The position numbers and the translations under genes were made by a program. A stretch of DNA of 64,000 bases from Caldicellulosiruptor danielii (GTDB lineage Bacteria > Bacillota > Thermoanaerobacteria > Caldicellulosiruptorales > Caldicellulosiruptoraceae): positions 2,350,001-2,414,000 of the forward strand of contig NZ_CP139957.1 of NCBI RefSeq assembly GCF_034343125.1, in the 5' to 3' direction. The notes beneath the pieces were generated by a model that did not search any database, was not told the origin of the DNA, and was given only the letters and a program-made list of their open reading frames with translations. Position 1 is the stretch's first letter; each line of letters begins with the position of its first letter. This document shows positions 8,650-18,154 of the stretch, in pieces.

Positions 8650-8815
8650 TCAATTTAGCATGGATTTTCTTAGCCCTTTAATTTTCTCAATCTCCAATTC
8701 TGTAAGTTCTGCAATCTCTTAATGGATAAAACCCCTTTTGTATTAACCTTTTTGCAAACTCAATTGTGGCTTCAAGTATACCTGCCACAAAATTTTTTGT
8801 CTTTGTCTCATCCAG
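8650..8815 (-). pseudogene. Decayed C-terminal fragment of an Rpn/PD-(D/E)XK transposase-like protein
   Basis: The minus strand reads KTKNFVAGILEATIEFAKRL in one frame and, after a frameshift, EIAELTELEIEKIKGLRKS in another, ending with TGA at 8650-8652. The composite matches the C-terminal tail common in Rpn/YhgA-like recombination-promoting nuclease proteins of clostridia (helical repeat followed by an xIAxLTGLSxEEIxxL motif). No catalytic domain remains. The rest of 8582-9056 shows no other gene. Assignment rests on a short fragment. Confidence 0.4.
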
Positions 8816-9056
8816 AAGTCATGCAACGTTAGAATACAAACCCACCCATAGTATCCACACCCGATATGCAAGTTTTATTTTTCAACAGACCCATTCTCAA
8901 AACATGTTTTTTCTTTAACTTTCCTATACGCCCAATTTTCGACTTTTGCAAATGGTTTGAAAATAGGCAGACAGTTTAAAATTTATGGTATAATAATATT
9001 CAATTCAACATTTTCTACCCAAAACAGCTTACAAAATTTTGAAGGAGATGAATACA

Positions 9057-9887
9057 ATGATTGCAGAAGTATTTGTTGTGTCAATTATTGCAGGATTTGT
9101 GGGTTCTCTTCTGGGAATTGGTGGTGGGCTTATTGTCATCCCATTTTTGTCAATTGTATTCAAGTTCAACATGCACCAGGCTGCAGCAGCCGGGCTTGTG
9201 TCAGTCATTGCAACATCGTCTGGGGCTGCATCTGCCTATGTCAAAGACAGGCTAACTCACCTAAGAATAGGAATGTTTTTGCAACTTGCAACAGTTATTG
9301 GTGGTGTACTTGGAGCAATTCTGAGTGGTTTTTTGCCAGCAAAAGTGTTGTCGTTCATATTTGGAATTCTACTTTTGTACAATTCATTTTTGATGATAAA
9401 AAATAGAAAGTCTGATGAAAAGCCACAATCATCAAGCCCTCAAATATCCAAATGGGCAAAGAAATTAGAACTTTATGGAAGCTATTTTGATAAGATTCAA
9501 AATAGAGAGATAGAATACAGTGCCCAGAACATCGCAGGTGGTTTCCTGATGATGACACTCGCAGGAATACTTTCAGGACTTTTGGGTATTGGTAGTGGAA
9601 TCTTCAAAGTTTTAGCTCTTGATACAATAATGAAACTGCCTTTTAAGGTTTCAACTGCAACAAGCAATTTCATGATGGGTGTGACTGCCCTGGCCAGTAT
9701 TAGCATATATCTTGCAAGAGGTGATATTGTGTATGATGCATGTGGGGCTGTTGCAGTTGGCGTGCTTGTAGGTTCTGCAATAGGTGCGCGACTTATGCCT
9801 TACATAAAATCAAAGTACCTTCGCATAGCATTTGCCCTGATTTTAATTTATACCTCTATTGAAATGATTAGAAAGGGGCTGTTTTAG
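9057..9887 (+). CDS. TauE/SafE family membrane transporter
   Basis: A 276-residue polytopic membrane protein with two internal repeats, each starting with a signature glycine motif (GFVGSLLGIGGG near the N-terminus and GILSGLLGIGSG near residue 174). This is the TauE/SafE family, exporting or importing sulfonates, sulfite or other organic anions. About eight membrane helices are visible, with a hydrophilic loop around residues 115-160. The ATG at 9057 is chosen because GAAGGAG sits nine to ten bases upstream; the frame reaches back to 9039. The stop abuts the start of the DUF1634 gene, so the two are translationally linked. Substrate unknown. Confidence 0.88.
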   Translation: MIAEVFVVSIIAGFVGSLLGIGGGLIVIPFLSIVFKFNMHQAAAAGLVSVIATSSGAASAYVKDRLTHLRIGMFLQLATVIGGVLGAILSGFLPAKVLSFIFGILLLYNSFLMIKNRKSDEKPQSSSPQISKWAKKLELYGSYFDKIQNREIEYSAQNIAGGFLMMTLAGILSGLLGIGSGIFKVLALDTIMKLPFKVSTATSNFMMGVTALASISIYLARGDIVYDACGAVAVGVLVGSAIGARLMPYIKSKYLRIAFALILIYTSIEMIRKGLF

Positions 9888-10187
9888 ATGGAAAATAAAA
9901 AAATAGCAACAATGGAAGATATAATAAGTTTTGTTTTGAGAGCTGGAGTGCTGGTTAGTATAATTATTATCTGTGCAGGACTTTTTTTGCACATTGTGCT
10001 AAAGCTTGCTGCGGGGAGTCTGATTATAAAAGTAGGGCTTTATATTCTTTTTCTTACTCCTTTTGCAAGGCTTATCGTCTCTCTTTTCATGTTCCTTATA
10101 GAAAAAGATTTGTTATACTTTGCCATTACGCTGGCTATAATTGTGATTATAGTGGTAAGCAACCTGCTTGTCTCGGTTAAAATTTGA
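9888..10187 (+). CDS. DUF1634 family membrane protein
   Basis: A 99-residue protein with three membrane helices (about 18-38, 45-65 and 74-96). Length, the N-terminal EDIISFVLRAGVLVS pattern and position directly after a TauE gene are typical of DUF1634, which recurrently accompanies TauE/SafE transporters and may be an accessory subunit. The ATG immediately follows the TauE stop with no gap. Confidence 0.8.
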   Translation: MENKKIATMEDIISFVLRAGVLVSIIIICAGLFLHIVLKLAAGSLIIKVGLYILFLTPFARLIVSLFMFLIEKDLLYFAITLAIIVIIVVSNLLVSVKI

Positions 10188-10215
10188 AAATTTGTGAGGA
10201 AAGGATGATAAAAAT

Positions 10216-11019
10216 ATGATACCACTTTGGGAAAACCAAAATGATATTCCTCTTTTTGACCCTGCAAACCCCTTTGTACCCCACCTTGTGCCTTACATAC
10301 TTGATAGCAGCAGACAGCTACCTTGCATAATTGTATTTCCTGGCGGTGGATACACACACAGAGCACAGCATGAATCAGACCCTGTTTGTCTGTGGCTAAA
10401 CTCAATTGGAATTTCAGCATTTGTACTAAATTACAGAGTACATCCTTACAAACACCCTGTTCCTCTTTTGGATGCCAAAAGAGCAATTCGACTTGTAAGA
10501 TACTTTTCAAAAAAATGGAATATTAACCCAAACAGAATTGGTGTTTTGGGTTTTTCTGCAGGTGGGCACTTGGCATCTCTGGCCAGTACACATTTTGACA
10601 GCGGTGACAAGAAAAATAATGACCCTGTTGAAAGAGTTTCATCAAGACCCGACTGTACAGTCCTGTGCTACCCTGTGATAAGCCTTGCTGAATTTGCCCA
10701 CGAAGGCAGTAAAAAAGCTCTGCTTGGTGAAAACCCCGACCCAGTGTTGGTGTGGACACTTTCATCACACAACATGGTTTCAAGCAAAACACCACCAACA
10801 TTCTTGTGGCATACAAGCGATGATAGTAGCGTCCCTGTCGAGAATTCTCTTTTGTTTGCAATGGCTCTAAAAAAACACGGGGTACCGTTTGAACTTCACA
10901 TCTTCCCTCATGGAAGACACGGACTTGGTCTTGCCAGCGAGACTTTATATGTTAAAGAGTGGACAAAACTCTGTGAAAAATGGTTTGAAAGCATAGGGTT
11001 TATAGGATATAATGTTTGA
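10216..11019 (+). CDS. Alpha/beta hydrolase, acetyl (xylan) esterase-like
   Basis: The 267 residues carry the oxyanion segment FPGGGYTHRA, the nucleophile elbow GFSAGGHLAS (Ser near 116), Asp in HTSDDSSVP and catalytic His in PHGRHGLGLA. This is the BD-FAE/acetylxylan-esterase-like branch of esterases that deacylate plant-polysaccharide or xylo-oligosaccharide esters. There is no signal peptide, so it would act on imported oligosaccharides. It starts 28 bases after the DUF1634 gene and may be cotranscribed, although the functions are not obviously linked. Substrate is inference. Confidence 0.8.
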   Translation: MIPLWENQNDIPLFDPANPFVPHLVPYILDSSRQLPCIIVFPGGGYTHRAQHESDPVCLWLNSIGISAFVLNYRVHPYKHPVPLLDAKRAIRLVRYFSKKWNINPNRIGVLGFSAGGHLASLASTHFDSGDKKNNDPVERVSSRPDCTVLCYPVISLAEFAHEGSKKALLGENPDPVLVWTLSSHNMVSSKTPPTFLWHTSDDSSVPVENSLLFAMALKKHGVPFELHIFPHGRHGLGLASETLYVKEWTKLCEKWFESIGFIGYNV

Positions 11020-11062
11020 TAAGAGAAGATGTAATTTATAATTTAAAAGAAAGGGATTGTAA

Positions 11063-11665
11063 ATGCTTCTTAGAAAAGAAGGAAGAAGGGCTCAAAAAAA
11101 GTTAATCAAAGAAAACAGGCTTTTAGATGCTGCATACAGCCTCTTCATTGAAAAAGGAATAACAGCCACTGCAATAGATGAAATTGTTAAAAAAGCTGGC
11201 GTTGCAAAGGGAACTTTTTATCTCTATTTCAAGGACAAAGAGGATATCCTGGAAAAGTTAATTCTCAAAAAAAGCAGCGAGATTGTCAAAAAAGCATTGC
11301 AGGAAATTTCTTCAAAAGAATTTCCTTCGCCTGTTGATAAATTCTTGTTTTTTCTTGAGTACATTATAGATTATCTTAGCAAAAACAGAGTGCTGTTTAA
11401 ATTCCTAAAAAAGGATTTTTCATGGGTGTTTTATAAAAAGATTACCGAAAATGTGCAATTCATTGAATTAAAAAATGCTAAAGAAATGTTTTTGAAAAAT
11501 TTCAAAACAAATTATTCAAAAGAAGAACTTGAAATTGTCATATTCATGATACTTGAGCTTGTAAGCTCACTCACTTACTCGAGCATTGTCAATAGCGAGC
11601 CTGCTCCAATCGAAAAGGTAAAACCCCTTCTTTTGGCTACAGTTCGAAAAATTCTTGAAAATTGA
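11063..11665 (+). CDS. TetR-family transcriptional regulator
   Basis: A 200-residue repressor. Residues 15-60 are a TetR helix-turn-helix (RLLDAAYSLFIEKGITATAI...AGVAKGTFYLYFKDKEDIL). The C-terminal part is the variable, helical ligand-binding domain. ATG at 11063 follows an AAAGGGA element. It lies between the esterase and the flavin electron-transfer pair on the same strand; either could be its target. Confidence 0.88.
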   Translation: MLLRKEGRRAQKKLIKENRLLDAAYSLFIEKGITATAIDEIVKKAGVAKGTFYLYFKDKEDILEKLILKKSSEIVKKALQEISSKEFPSPVDKFLFFLEYIIDYLSKNRVLFKFLKKDFSWVFYKKITENVQFIELKNAKEMFLKNFKTNYSKEELEIVIFMILELVSSLTYSSIVNSEPAPIEKVKPLLLATVRKILEN

Positions 11666-11786
11666 ATTTCACAATTTTTTAATCTCCCTTCACAATCTTT
11701 TCACAATTTGTTCACACACCATCTCTTTTTTTGCCTTATAATAGATATTACAAAAACAGACCAGAAGGAGCTTAAGAAAAACTTCA

Positions 11787-12779
11787 ATGGACACAGCATT
11801 GATTTCAAACGAGACAAAGTTTATAAAATCAATGTTTGCGCTGGGCACAGACATTCATTTTGTTTTTTATCAGCCAAACTTTGAAATTGCATTTGACAGG
11901 GCCCAAAGTCTCATTTTAGATATGGAGAACAAATTGTCCATTTTTAAGCCGAAGAGTTTGATATCAAAATTGAACAGATATGGAAGTTACATCCCTATAA
12001 AGATTTGTCCGGAGGTTTATGAGCTTATAAAAAAGTCGGTTGAGTACAGCCTATTTTCAGAAGGCTATTTTGATATAACGGTAAAAAGACTTATTGACCT
12101 GTGGAAAGAAGCAAAACAAAAAAGTCAGATGCCATCAAAAGAAGAAGTAGAACTTGTTCTTTTTTATACAGGCTCAGAAAATGTACAGCTTTTATCAAAT
12201 TATAGAGTAAAGCTCAAAAACAAAGTTAAGCTTGACTTTGGAGCTATTGCCAAAGGCTTTCTTGCAGACAAAATACGTAAGATTTTTGAAGATGAAGGTA
12301 TAAATTCAGCAATTGTCGACCTTGGCGGACACATACTAACAGTTGGGAAAAAACATGATAAGAGCCTTTGGAAGGTGGGGATTCGGCATCCTTTTAAAAC
12401 AACTCAAGTTATCCTGGGCTTTTTAGAGCTTGGTAGTACTTCAGTTGTAACATCCGCAAGTTATGAAAGGTATTTTACAATTGATGGCAAAAAACTTTCA
12501 CACATAATCAATCCAAAAACAGGATTTCCTGTAAATGATGATATCGCAAGTATAACCGTTGTTGACACAAACTCGACATTTGCAGATGCGATGTCAACTG
12601 CTCTTTTTGCTATGGGATTTAAAAAGGCCATAAACTTCATACAAGACAGCAAAACTATTGAAGCAGTTGTGGCTACTTTTTTTCGAGAAATATATATAAC
12701 ACCAAGGCTTGCAGAAAAGTTTACTCTGTGTGACAGCTCATTTAGAGTTATCAAGACAAATGAGGTGATTGTTCTGTGA
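11787..12779 (+). CDS. apbE: FAD:protein FMN transferase
   Basis: A 330-residue ApbE-family flavin transferase, which uses FAD to attach FMN covalently to a Thr of partner proteins. It shows MENKLSIFKPKSLISKLN, LDFGAIAKGFLADKI, VDLGGHILTVG and HIINPKTGFPV, with the metal-binding Asp in DAMSTALFAMG. No lipoprotein signal is present, unlike Gram-negative ApbE. The stop overlaps the GTG start of the next gene, whose product has an ApbE target motif, so the two form an enzyme-substrate pair. The AGAAGGAG element is about 16 bases from the ATG, a long spacing. Confidence 0.92.
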   Translation: MDTALISNETKFIKSMFALGTDIHFVFYQPNFEIAFDRAQSLILDMENKLSIFKPKSLISKLNRYGSYIPIKICPEVYELIKKSVEYSLFSEGYFDITVKRLIDLWKEAKQKSQMPSKEEVELVLFYTGSENVQLLSNYRVKLKNKVKLDFGAIAKGFLADKIRKIFEDEGINSAIVDLGGHILTVGKKHDKSLWKVGIRHPFKTTQVILGFLELGSTSVVTSASYERYFTIDGKKLSHIINPKTGFPVNDDIASITVVDTNSTFADAMSTALFAMGFKKAINFIQDSKTIEAVVATFFREIYITPRLAEKFTLCDSSFRVIKTNEVIVL

Positions 12780-14062
12780 CAAAAAAAGTAATGCCAACAC
12801 AAATACTAAGGTTTTTTATCCAGCTTATTTCCTTTATTTTTTTTCCTCTTTCTTTTGCAATGCTTCTATCTCAAATAAAAAGCCTGTATTTAGTCTTTTT
12901 GGGCAAGGAAAACTTCCAATTTAATCAGAACTTTATAATGCTTATTGTGACCCTGATTATCACAATCTTTTTGGGAAGGTTTTTTTGCGGCTGGGTATGT
13001 GCATTCGGAAGCATATTGGAATTGATACATTTTTTGAACAAGAAAATTGTTAAAAAAACATTTGAAATGCCTAAAAAATTAGATAGCTTTCTCAAAATGA
13101 CAAAATACTTTGTGCTTGTGTACCTCATTGTGATTGTGTGGACGTTTGGAAAAACTTTTTATGCTGACCCCTGGGATGCATTTGACAACCTGCTTTCTTT
13201 GAATTTTGACATAAAGACATACTTGCCAAGCTTTATATTTCTTGTGCTTGTATTAATATTGAGCTTATTTGTAAGCAGAGCCCATTGCAGATACTTCTGC
13301 CCACTTGGTGCAATCTTTAATATAATCTCCAGAGCAAAACTTTTATTTGTCAAAAAGGCAGACAAAAACTGTGGAAAGTGCAGCATATGTAGTAACACTT
13401 GCCCAATGGGAATAAATATGAACAATGTCGAAAATTACAAAGGCGAGTGCATTGCGTGTGTAAAATGTGTTGAAAGCTGTTCAAGGTTTAATATGCAGCT
13501 GAACATTGCAAAGACCCAAATAGATCCACGGTACACCTCCGCTGCAGCAATTGCAGGCGTGTTTTCACTTGCAAGCTTTTTTGCTACTGCTTCTTCTATT
13601 GAACCATTGGACCAAAAAATTACATCTTCAAAACCTTCAACAATTTTTTCGCAAAGTACTCAATCTGAAAATAACTCGAACTTGCAAAAAAATCAAACTG
13701 AATTAAAAAATACAAGCCCTTCTCCACAAAATTCTCAGGAAATCAACACACAAAAATCTACTTTTAAAATTTACAAAGACGGAACATATACTGGTGAAGG
13801 TTTTGGTTACAGACCAGGGCTTGTTGTTCAGATTACAATCAAAAACGATAAAATTACAGATATCCAGATAATCTCTCATCACGAAACACCAAGCTTTGCA
13901 CAGCTTCCATTTGAGATTATTCCAAAAGAGATAATAGAGTCTCAGTCAACAAATGTTGACATTATCTCTGGTGCAACAAGGACCTCTTATGGTATTATCA
14001 TGGCAGTAGAAGATGCACTCAGTAAGGCAAAGATTGAAAATACTGAACCTTCACAAAATTAA
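12776..14062 (+). CDS. Membrane 4Fe-4S protein fused to an FMN-binding domain (NapH/NosR/RnfG-like)
   Basis: This 428-residue fusion has membrane helices between about residues 10 and 185, with the NapH/NosR-type motifs FCGWVCAFGS and CRYFCPLGAI. Two 4Fe-4S clusters follow (CGKCSICSNTCPMG and CIACVKCVESC). Then come another helix (AAAIAGVFSLASFFATA), a Ser/Thr/Asn/Gln-rich linker, and a C-terminal FMN-binding domain with the flavinylation motif DIISGATRTS around residue 395. This describes a chain passing electrons across the membrane to an extracytoplasmic covalent FMN. Start is GTG 12776, overlapping apbE by 4 bases. Likely a flavin-based electron-transfer protein; electron donor and acceptor are unknown. 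Confidence 0.85.
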   Translation: MTKKVMPTQILRFFIQLISFIFFPLSFAMLLSQIKSLYLVFLGKENFQFNQNFIMLIVTLIITIFLGRFFCGWVCAFGSILELIHFLNKKIVKKTFEMPKKLDSFLKMTKYFVLVYLIVIVWTFGKTFYADPWDAFDNLLSLNFDIKTYLPSFIFLVLVLILSLFVSRAHCRYFCPLGAIFNIISRAKLLFVKKADKNCGKCSICSNTCPMGINMNNVENYKGECIACVKCVESCSRFNMQLNIAKTQIDPRYTSAAAIAGVFSLASFFATASSIEPLDQKITSSKPSTIFSQSTQSENNSNLQKNQTELKNTSPSPQNSQEINTQKSTFKIYKDGTYTGEGFGYRPGLVVQITIKNDKITDIQIISHHETPSFAQLPFEIIPKEIIESQSTNVDIISGATRTSYGIIMAVEDALSKAKIENTEPSQN

Positions 14063-14071
14063 AAAGCACAC

Positions 14072-14119
14072 GGGCTGCTCAAAATTAAGAGGGTTTAGCA
14101 GCCCATTTTTGTTTTTTCT
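14072..14119 (+). terminator. Terminator after the flavin electron-transfer pair
   Basis: An 8-bp stem GGGCTGCT/AGCAGCCC (14072-14079 with 14097-14104) is followed by a long T-rich tract that runs up to the convergent pabC stop. Confidence 0.85.
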
Positions 14120-14121
14120 TT

Positions 14122-14910
14122 TTAGCATACCCATGGTCGTTCCAAGGTTTCTATACTCAGTAAATATTCTGCAAAACTTCTCTGTTTAAACTCAATATTT
14201 TCAATCCGCAAAACAGGAAAAATGCCTGCTATGCTACTTGTTATAAAGCACTCATCCATTCCTTTTATATCTTCTATTTTCAAATAAGCCTTCTTTACCC
14301 GGTAGCCCAGCTCCTGAGAAATTCTTATAACTTTCTTCCTTACAACACCTGGAAGCAGCCCACACAAAACGTGGGGTGTGTAAATAACCTTATCTTTTCT
14401 GAAAAAGATGTTGGCAAACGCTGCCTCGCATATAAAATCATCTTGATTTAGAAAAAGACAGCTGTCAAATCCTTTTCTCCTGGCACTTTTTTCTTCAATT
14501 AAATTGACACCAATATTGGTAGTTTTTATATAGTTGAGTATATTAGCTTTATCTTTTCTTGTCCGTGCAATTTTCAGCTCAAATCCTTTTTGGAAAAGAT
14601 CTTTACTATACCTTATTTCCTTGTGTTCCAAAATCAAATTCCCATCAACATATAAAATCCTTACCCCACCATAATCTTTCCCACAAGAAACTATATACCT
14701 TTCTAAAGCTTCCTTGAACTTTTCAAACTTTAAATCAAATTCAACTCCAAGTATCCAAAAAGCTCTTTTAAATCTTACAAAGTGTTCATACAAAGAATGT
14801 GCACCTTTTTTGTCAAAATATATTGTCTCGAAAGGAAATAAACCAAAGCCATATGACTGGAGATATTCTACCAAATTTTGAACCTCCTTTTCAAACACCT
14901 GCAAAATCAT
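14122..14910 (-). CDS. pabC: Aminodeoxychorismate lyase (class IV aminotransferase fold)
   Basis: A 262-residue PLP fold-type IV protein. FGLFPFETIYF near the start, the PLP lysine in NYIKTTN and CEAAFANIFF are family features. It converts aminodeoxychorismate to p-aminobenzoate plus pyruvate for folate synthesis. It overlaps the end of pabB by 20 bases and completes a pabA-pabB-pabC operon, which decides between this role and a branched-chain or D-amino-acid aminotransferase. Confidence 0.87.
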   Translation of the reverse strand: MILQVFEKEVQNLVEYLQSYGFGLFPFETIYFDKKGAHSLYEHFVRFKRAFWILGVEFDLKFEKFKEALERYIVSCGKDYGGVRILYVDGNLILEHKEIRYSKDLFQKGFELKIARTRKDKANILNYIKTTNIGVNLIEEKSARRKGFDSCLFLNQDDFICEAAFANIFFRKDKVIYTPHVLCGLLPGVVRKKVIRISQELGYRVKKAYLKIEDIKGMDECFITSSIAGIFPVLRIENIEFKQRSFAEYLLSIETLERPWVC

Positions 14911-16210
14911 TTATCCCCAAAATCTCAAAAAATGGTTTCCCTTTGTGGATTGTCTCACACCACTCTTCCTCTTCTTGAGAGTCCCAAACAATTCCGCCGC
15001 CAACACTAAAATATGCTGTATCATCTTCCACAACAAGCGTTCTTATTGCAATGTTAAAATCTATGTTGAAATTATTTGAGATATAACCAATAGAGCCGCA
15101 GTATATTCCTCTGGGGCACTTTTCAAGCTCTTCTATAATCTTTATAGCATTTAGCTTTGGTGCGCCTGTTATTGACCCGCCCGGAAAGGTTGCTTCTATT
15201 ATCCTTTTTAAATCCATACCATTTAGAAGCTTTCCCTTTATGGTTGAGACAAGATGAAAAACTGTTGAATACTCTTCAACATCAAAGAGTTTTTCAACTT
15301 CAATGGACTGTGGTAAACATATCTTTGCAAAGTCGTTTCTCTCAAGGTCAACAATCATCAAAAGCTCTGACCTACACTTTATATCGTTATACAGTTTCTC
15401 TCTCAAAATTCTATCTTCTTCTGGTGTTTTTCCACGTTTAGATGTACCTTTTATCGGTTTGGTTATGATGGTATCCCCTCTTTTCCTCAAAAAAAGTTCT
15501 GGCGATGTTGATATAACAGATGCTTTCGGAAGTTTTATATACGCATGATAACACCCGTAGTTTCTTTTTCTGAGGTCAAAATATAAAAAGTCAGGTTCAA
15601 ATACACCTTTTACAAAAAAGCGCTGTGAAAGATTTACTTGGTAAACATCTCCTTCAAGAATATAATCCTTTATCTTTTTTACAGCCTGCATATATTCTGA
15701 CTTTTCAAAATTGCACCAAGCTCTTTCAACGTAAGGCTCTTTAAAGCTTGGCAGGACAAGGTTTTCACTTTTTAGTATCCTTTCAAACTCCATTGCCAAG
15801 GATTTTGATGTAAAAGAAGCATACGTCTTTTTTTCAAAGTGGTTAATGACCAAAAAATCTTCAAAATACCCAAAGAACGCTTTGGGCACAAAAGAGGTAT
15901 CTTTTTTCCTTTCAACTTCAAAAATGTCAACACCAAAGTTGTAAGAAAAGTATCCTGCAACTCCCCCATTGAAGACAAAATCGGAAGTGTTTTTATTTTT
16001 TTCTATTTTGTTTGAAAGAATTTCTAAGTACTCAAAAACATCATCGTCCTCATGGCAGATATAAACTTCCTTGGGCTTTAAAAACAAAAAAGAATATCTC
16101 CCATACTTTCTATTTCGCATACTGCTCTCAAGCAAGACTGAAAAATCGGTTTTCAGATGACAAAAAATCAAAAATGGGTCAGGTGCTATGTTATAAACCA
16201 AAATCTGCAT
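14891..16210 (-). CDS. pabB: Aminodeoxychorismate synthase component I
   Basis: A 439-residue chorismate-utilising enzyme. The PIKGT motif, with the Lys that distinguishes PabB from the PIAGT of anthranilate synthase, is present, along with STSPELF, ERNDFAKIC and PGGSITGAPKLNAIKIIEELE. It aminates chorismate using ammonia from the adjacent PabA. It is followed by overlapping pabC and preceded 9 bases upstream by pabA. The N-terminal half is diverged, as usual. Confidence 0.93.
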   Translation of the reverse strand: MQILVYNIAPDPFLIFCHLKTDFSVLLESSMRNRKYGRYSFLFLKPKEVYICHEDDDVFEYLEILSNKIEKNKNTSDFVFNGGVAGYFSYNFGVDIFEVERKKDTSFVPKAFFGYFEDFLVINHFEKKTYASFTSKSLAMEFERILKSENLVLPSFKEPYVERAWCNFEKSEYMQAVKKIKDYILEGDVYQVNLSQRFFVKGVFEPDFLYFDLRKRNYGCYHAYIKLPKASVISTSPELFLRKRGDTIITKPIKGTSKRGKTPEEDRILREKLYNDIKCRSELLMIVDLERNDFAKICLPQSIEVEKLFDVEEYSTVFHLVSTIKGKLLNGMDLKRIIEATFPGGSITGAPKLNAIKIIEELEKCPRGIYCGSIGYISNNFNIDFNIAIRTLVVEDDTAYFSVGGGIVWDSQEEEEWCETIHKGKPFFEILGINDFAGV

Positions 16211-16219
16211 TTCAAGTTC

Positions 16220-16783
16220 TCACCCTTTTAAAAAGTTTTCAATCATCAAAAGCCCCTGCTGTGTTGCAATTGACTCGGGATGAAACTGTACACCTTCTAT
16301 TTTAAATCTCTTGTGTCTTATACCCATAACCTCTCCCTCTTTTGATACTGCTGTGACGCTAAGCTGCGTGCTATCAATGTCATCTATCACAAGAGAGTGG
16401 TAACGAACAACACTCAGAGGGTTTTTGAGGTTTTCAAATACCCCTTTCTGGTCATGAAATATTATATCTACAATCCCGTGCATAGGCCTTTTTGCCTTCT
16501 TTAGTTTTGAACCAAAAAACATGCCAATTGCCTGATGTCCAAGACATACACCAAGAATACTTTTTGACTCTTTAAATTTATCAATGATTTCAAACAAAAT
16601 CTTATCGTCAGAAGGCCGCCCAGGTCCAGGCGAAAGAACAATGTGAGTAGGGTTTAGTTGCTGGATTTCTTCTATGGTTATCTTATCTCGATTTATCACA
16701 GTGGTAGATACTTTGAGTCTTAAAAAATAGTTGTAAAGGTTATAGGTAAACGAATCAAAGTTGTCAACAATCAGCACTTTCAT
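16220..16783 (-). CDS. pabA: Aminodeoxychorismate synthase component II (glutamine amidotransferase)
   Basis: A 187-residue class I amidotransferase: LIVDNFDSFTYNL, SPGPGRP, nucleophile Cys in GVCLGHQAIG, and the His/Glu pair in GVQFHPESI. It supplies ammonia to PabB. The ATG at 16781-16783 is preferred over the upstream TTG because a GAAGGGG site lies about ten bases before it. First gene of the pab operon; no separate trp genes are nearby, so it could also serve anthranilate synthase, as PabA does in Bacillus. Confidence 0.93.
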   Translation of the reverse strand: MKVLIVDNFDSFTYNLYNYFLRLKVSTTVINRDKITIEEIQQLNPTHIVLSPGPGRPSDDKILFEIIDKFKESKSILGVCLGHQAIGMFFGSKLKKAKRPMHGIVDIIFHDQKGVFENLKNPLSVVRYHSLVIDDIDSTQLSVTAVSKEGEVMGIRHKRFKIEGVQFHPESIATQQGLLMIENFLKG

Positions 16784-17022
16784 TGTCAAAACCCCTTCTT
16801 TTTTTAAGAAAAAAGGCCTTATTTAACACAGTATCCTTTTTTATACCTTATATCATAAAAGTGCATTCTTGTATTCTGCCACTTTTCACTATTATACTAT
16901 AACTTGCAAAAGCACACATCAATATTTTGCAACCTTCTGTTAAAATTGAGCTATTCACAAATCTCAAAAAAGGATTATAATTTTACTTACCTGAAAAATT
17001 TGAAAGGAGTTGAAAAGGAAAA

Positions 17023-18144
17023 ATGGCAAAATCAAAGGTGTATTTCACAGACTTTAAAACCAAACCAGGGTATAATATGCTTGATAAGCTCGAAAACCTT
17101 GTGAAAAAGGCAGGAATTGAAACAATCGATTTTAAAAACAAGTTTGTTGCTATCAAGGTCCACTTTGGAGAACCAGGAAACCTTGCGTATATAAGACCAA
17201 ACTACGTTGCAAGGATTGTAAAACTCATTAAAAGCCTTGGTGGCAAGCCTTTTGTAACAGATGCAAACACACTTTACACAGGAAGAAGAAGCAACGCTTT
17301 AGACCATTTAGAAGCTGCATATGAAAACGGGTTTAACCCGCTTGTGCTTGGCTGTCATGTAATAATTGCAGATGGCCTCAAAGGAACAGAGTATAGAGAA
17401 GTTGAGGTGAACCTCAAACACACACAAAAAGCAAAGATAGGTTCTGCAATTGCCGATGCTGACATTGTAATCTCAATGAACCACTTTAAAGGTCATGAGA
17501 TGACAGGGTTCGGTGGTGCTATTAAAAACATTGGAATGGGTTCTGGTTCTCGCGGTGGTAAGCTTTTTATGCATTCATCTTCAAAACCGGTTATAAAAAC
17601 TTCAAAATGTGTGGGCTGTGGAATGTGCGTCAAAAGCTGTGCACAGCTTGCCATTACACTCAATGAGAAAAAGAAAGCAGTTATTGATTATGAAAAGTGT
17701 GTCGGGTGTGGTCAGTGCGTTGCTGTGTGCCAGTTTGAAGCAGCAACAGTCAAGTGGGATGAGGCAGCATCAATCGCAAGTGAGAAGATTGCTGAGTATG
17801 CATATGCAGTTTTAAAAGACAAGCCCAATTTTCACATAAACTTTATAATGAACATATCTCCTGACTGTGACTGCTGGTCTCACAACGATATTCCTATTGC
17901 TCCTGACATTGGTATTGCTGCATCATTCGACCCTGTTGCGCTCGATAAAGCCTGTGTTGATCTTGTAAATAGCTCTACATTCACACCAGCTGGTTCTGTG
18001 CTTGAAAAGTCAAAACACATTGAGGTTGACGGCAAAATTGACAGGTTCAAGAGCGTTCACCCTGACACAGACTGGCAAGTAGCACTAAAGCATGCACAAG
18101 AGATTGGGCTTGGAAGTTTAGAATATGAGCTTGTGAAAGTATAG
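17023..18144 (+). CDS. DUF362 domain protein with two 4Fe-4S clusters
   Basis: A 373-residue cytoplasmic protein. The DUF362 part (VAIKVHFGEPGN, then NHFKGHEMTGFGGAIKN around residues 155-175) is interrupted by a ferredoxin insert with two CxxCxxCxxxC motifs (CVGCGMCVKSC, CVGCGQCVAVC). Such proteins are widespread in anaerobes and presumed redox proteins, but no reaction is established. The ATG has GGAG and GGA elements upstream. The gene after it has its own promoter and riboswitch, so cotranscription is partial at most. Confidence 0.88.
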   Translation: MAKSKVYFTDFKTKPGYNMLDKLENLVKKAGIETIDFKNKFVAIKVHFGEPGNLAYIRPNYVARIVKLIKSLGGKPFVTDANTLYTGRRSNALDHLEAAYENGFNPLVLGCHVIIADGLKGTEYREVEVNLKHTQKAKIGSAIADADIVISMNHFKGHEMTGFGGAIKNIGMGSGSRGGKLFMHSSSKPVIKTSKCVGCGMCVKSCAQLAITLNEKKKAVIDYEKCVGCGQCVAVCQFEAATVKWDEAASIASEKIAEYAYAVLKDKPNFHINFIMNISPDCDCWSHNDIPIAPDIGIAASFDPVALDKACVDLVNSSTFTPAGSVLEKSKHIEVDGKIDRFKSVHPDTDWQVALKHAQEIGLGSLEYELVKV

Positions 18145-18154
18145 ACATACTTAC

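Noticed and set aside
10040-10510. 156-residue minus-strand frame across DUF1634 and esterase genes
   Set aside because: It spans two well-supported plus-strand genes and their junction; composition is shadow-like.
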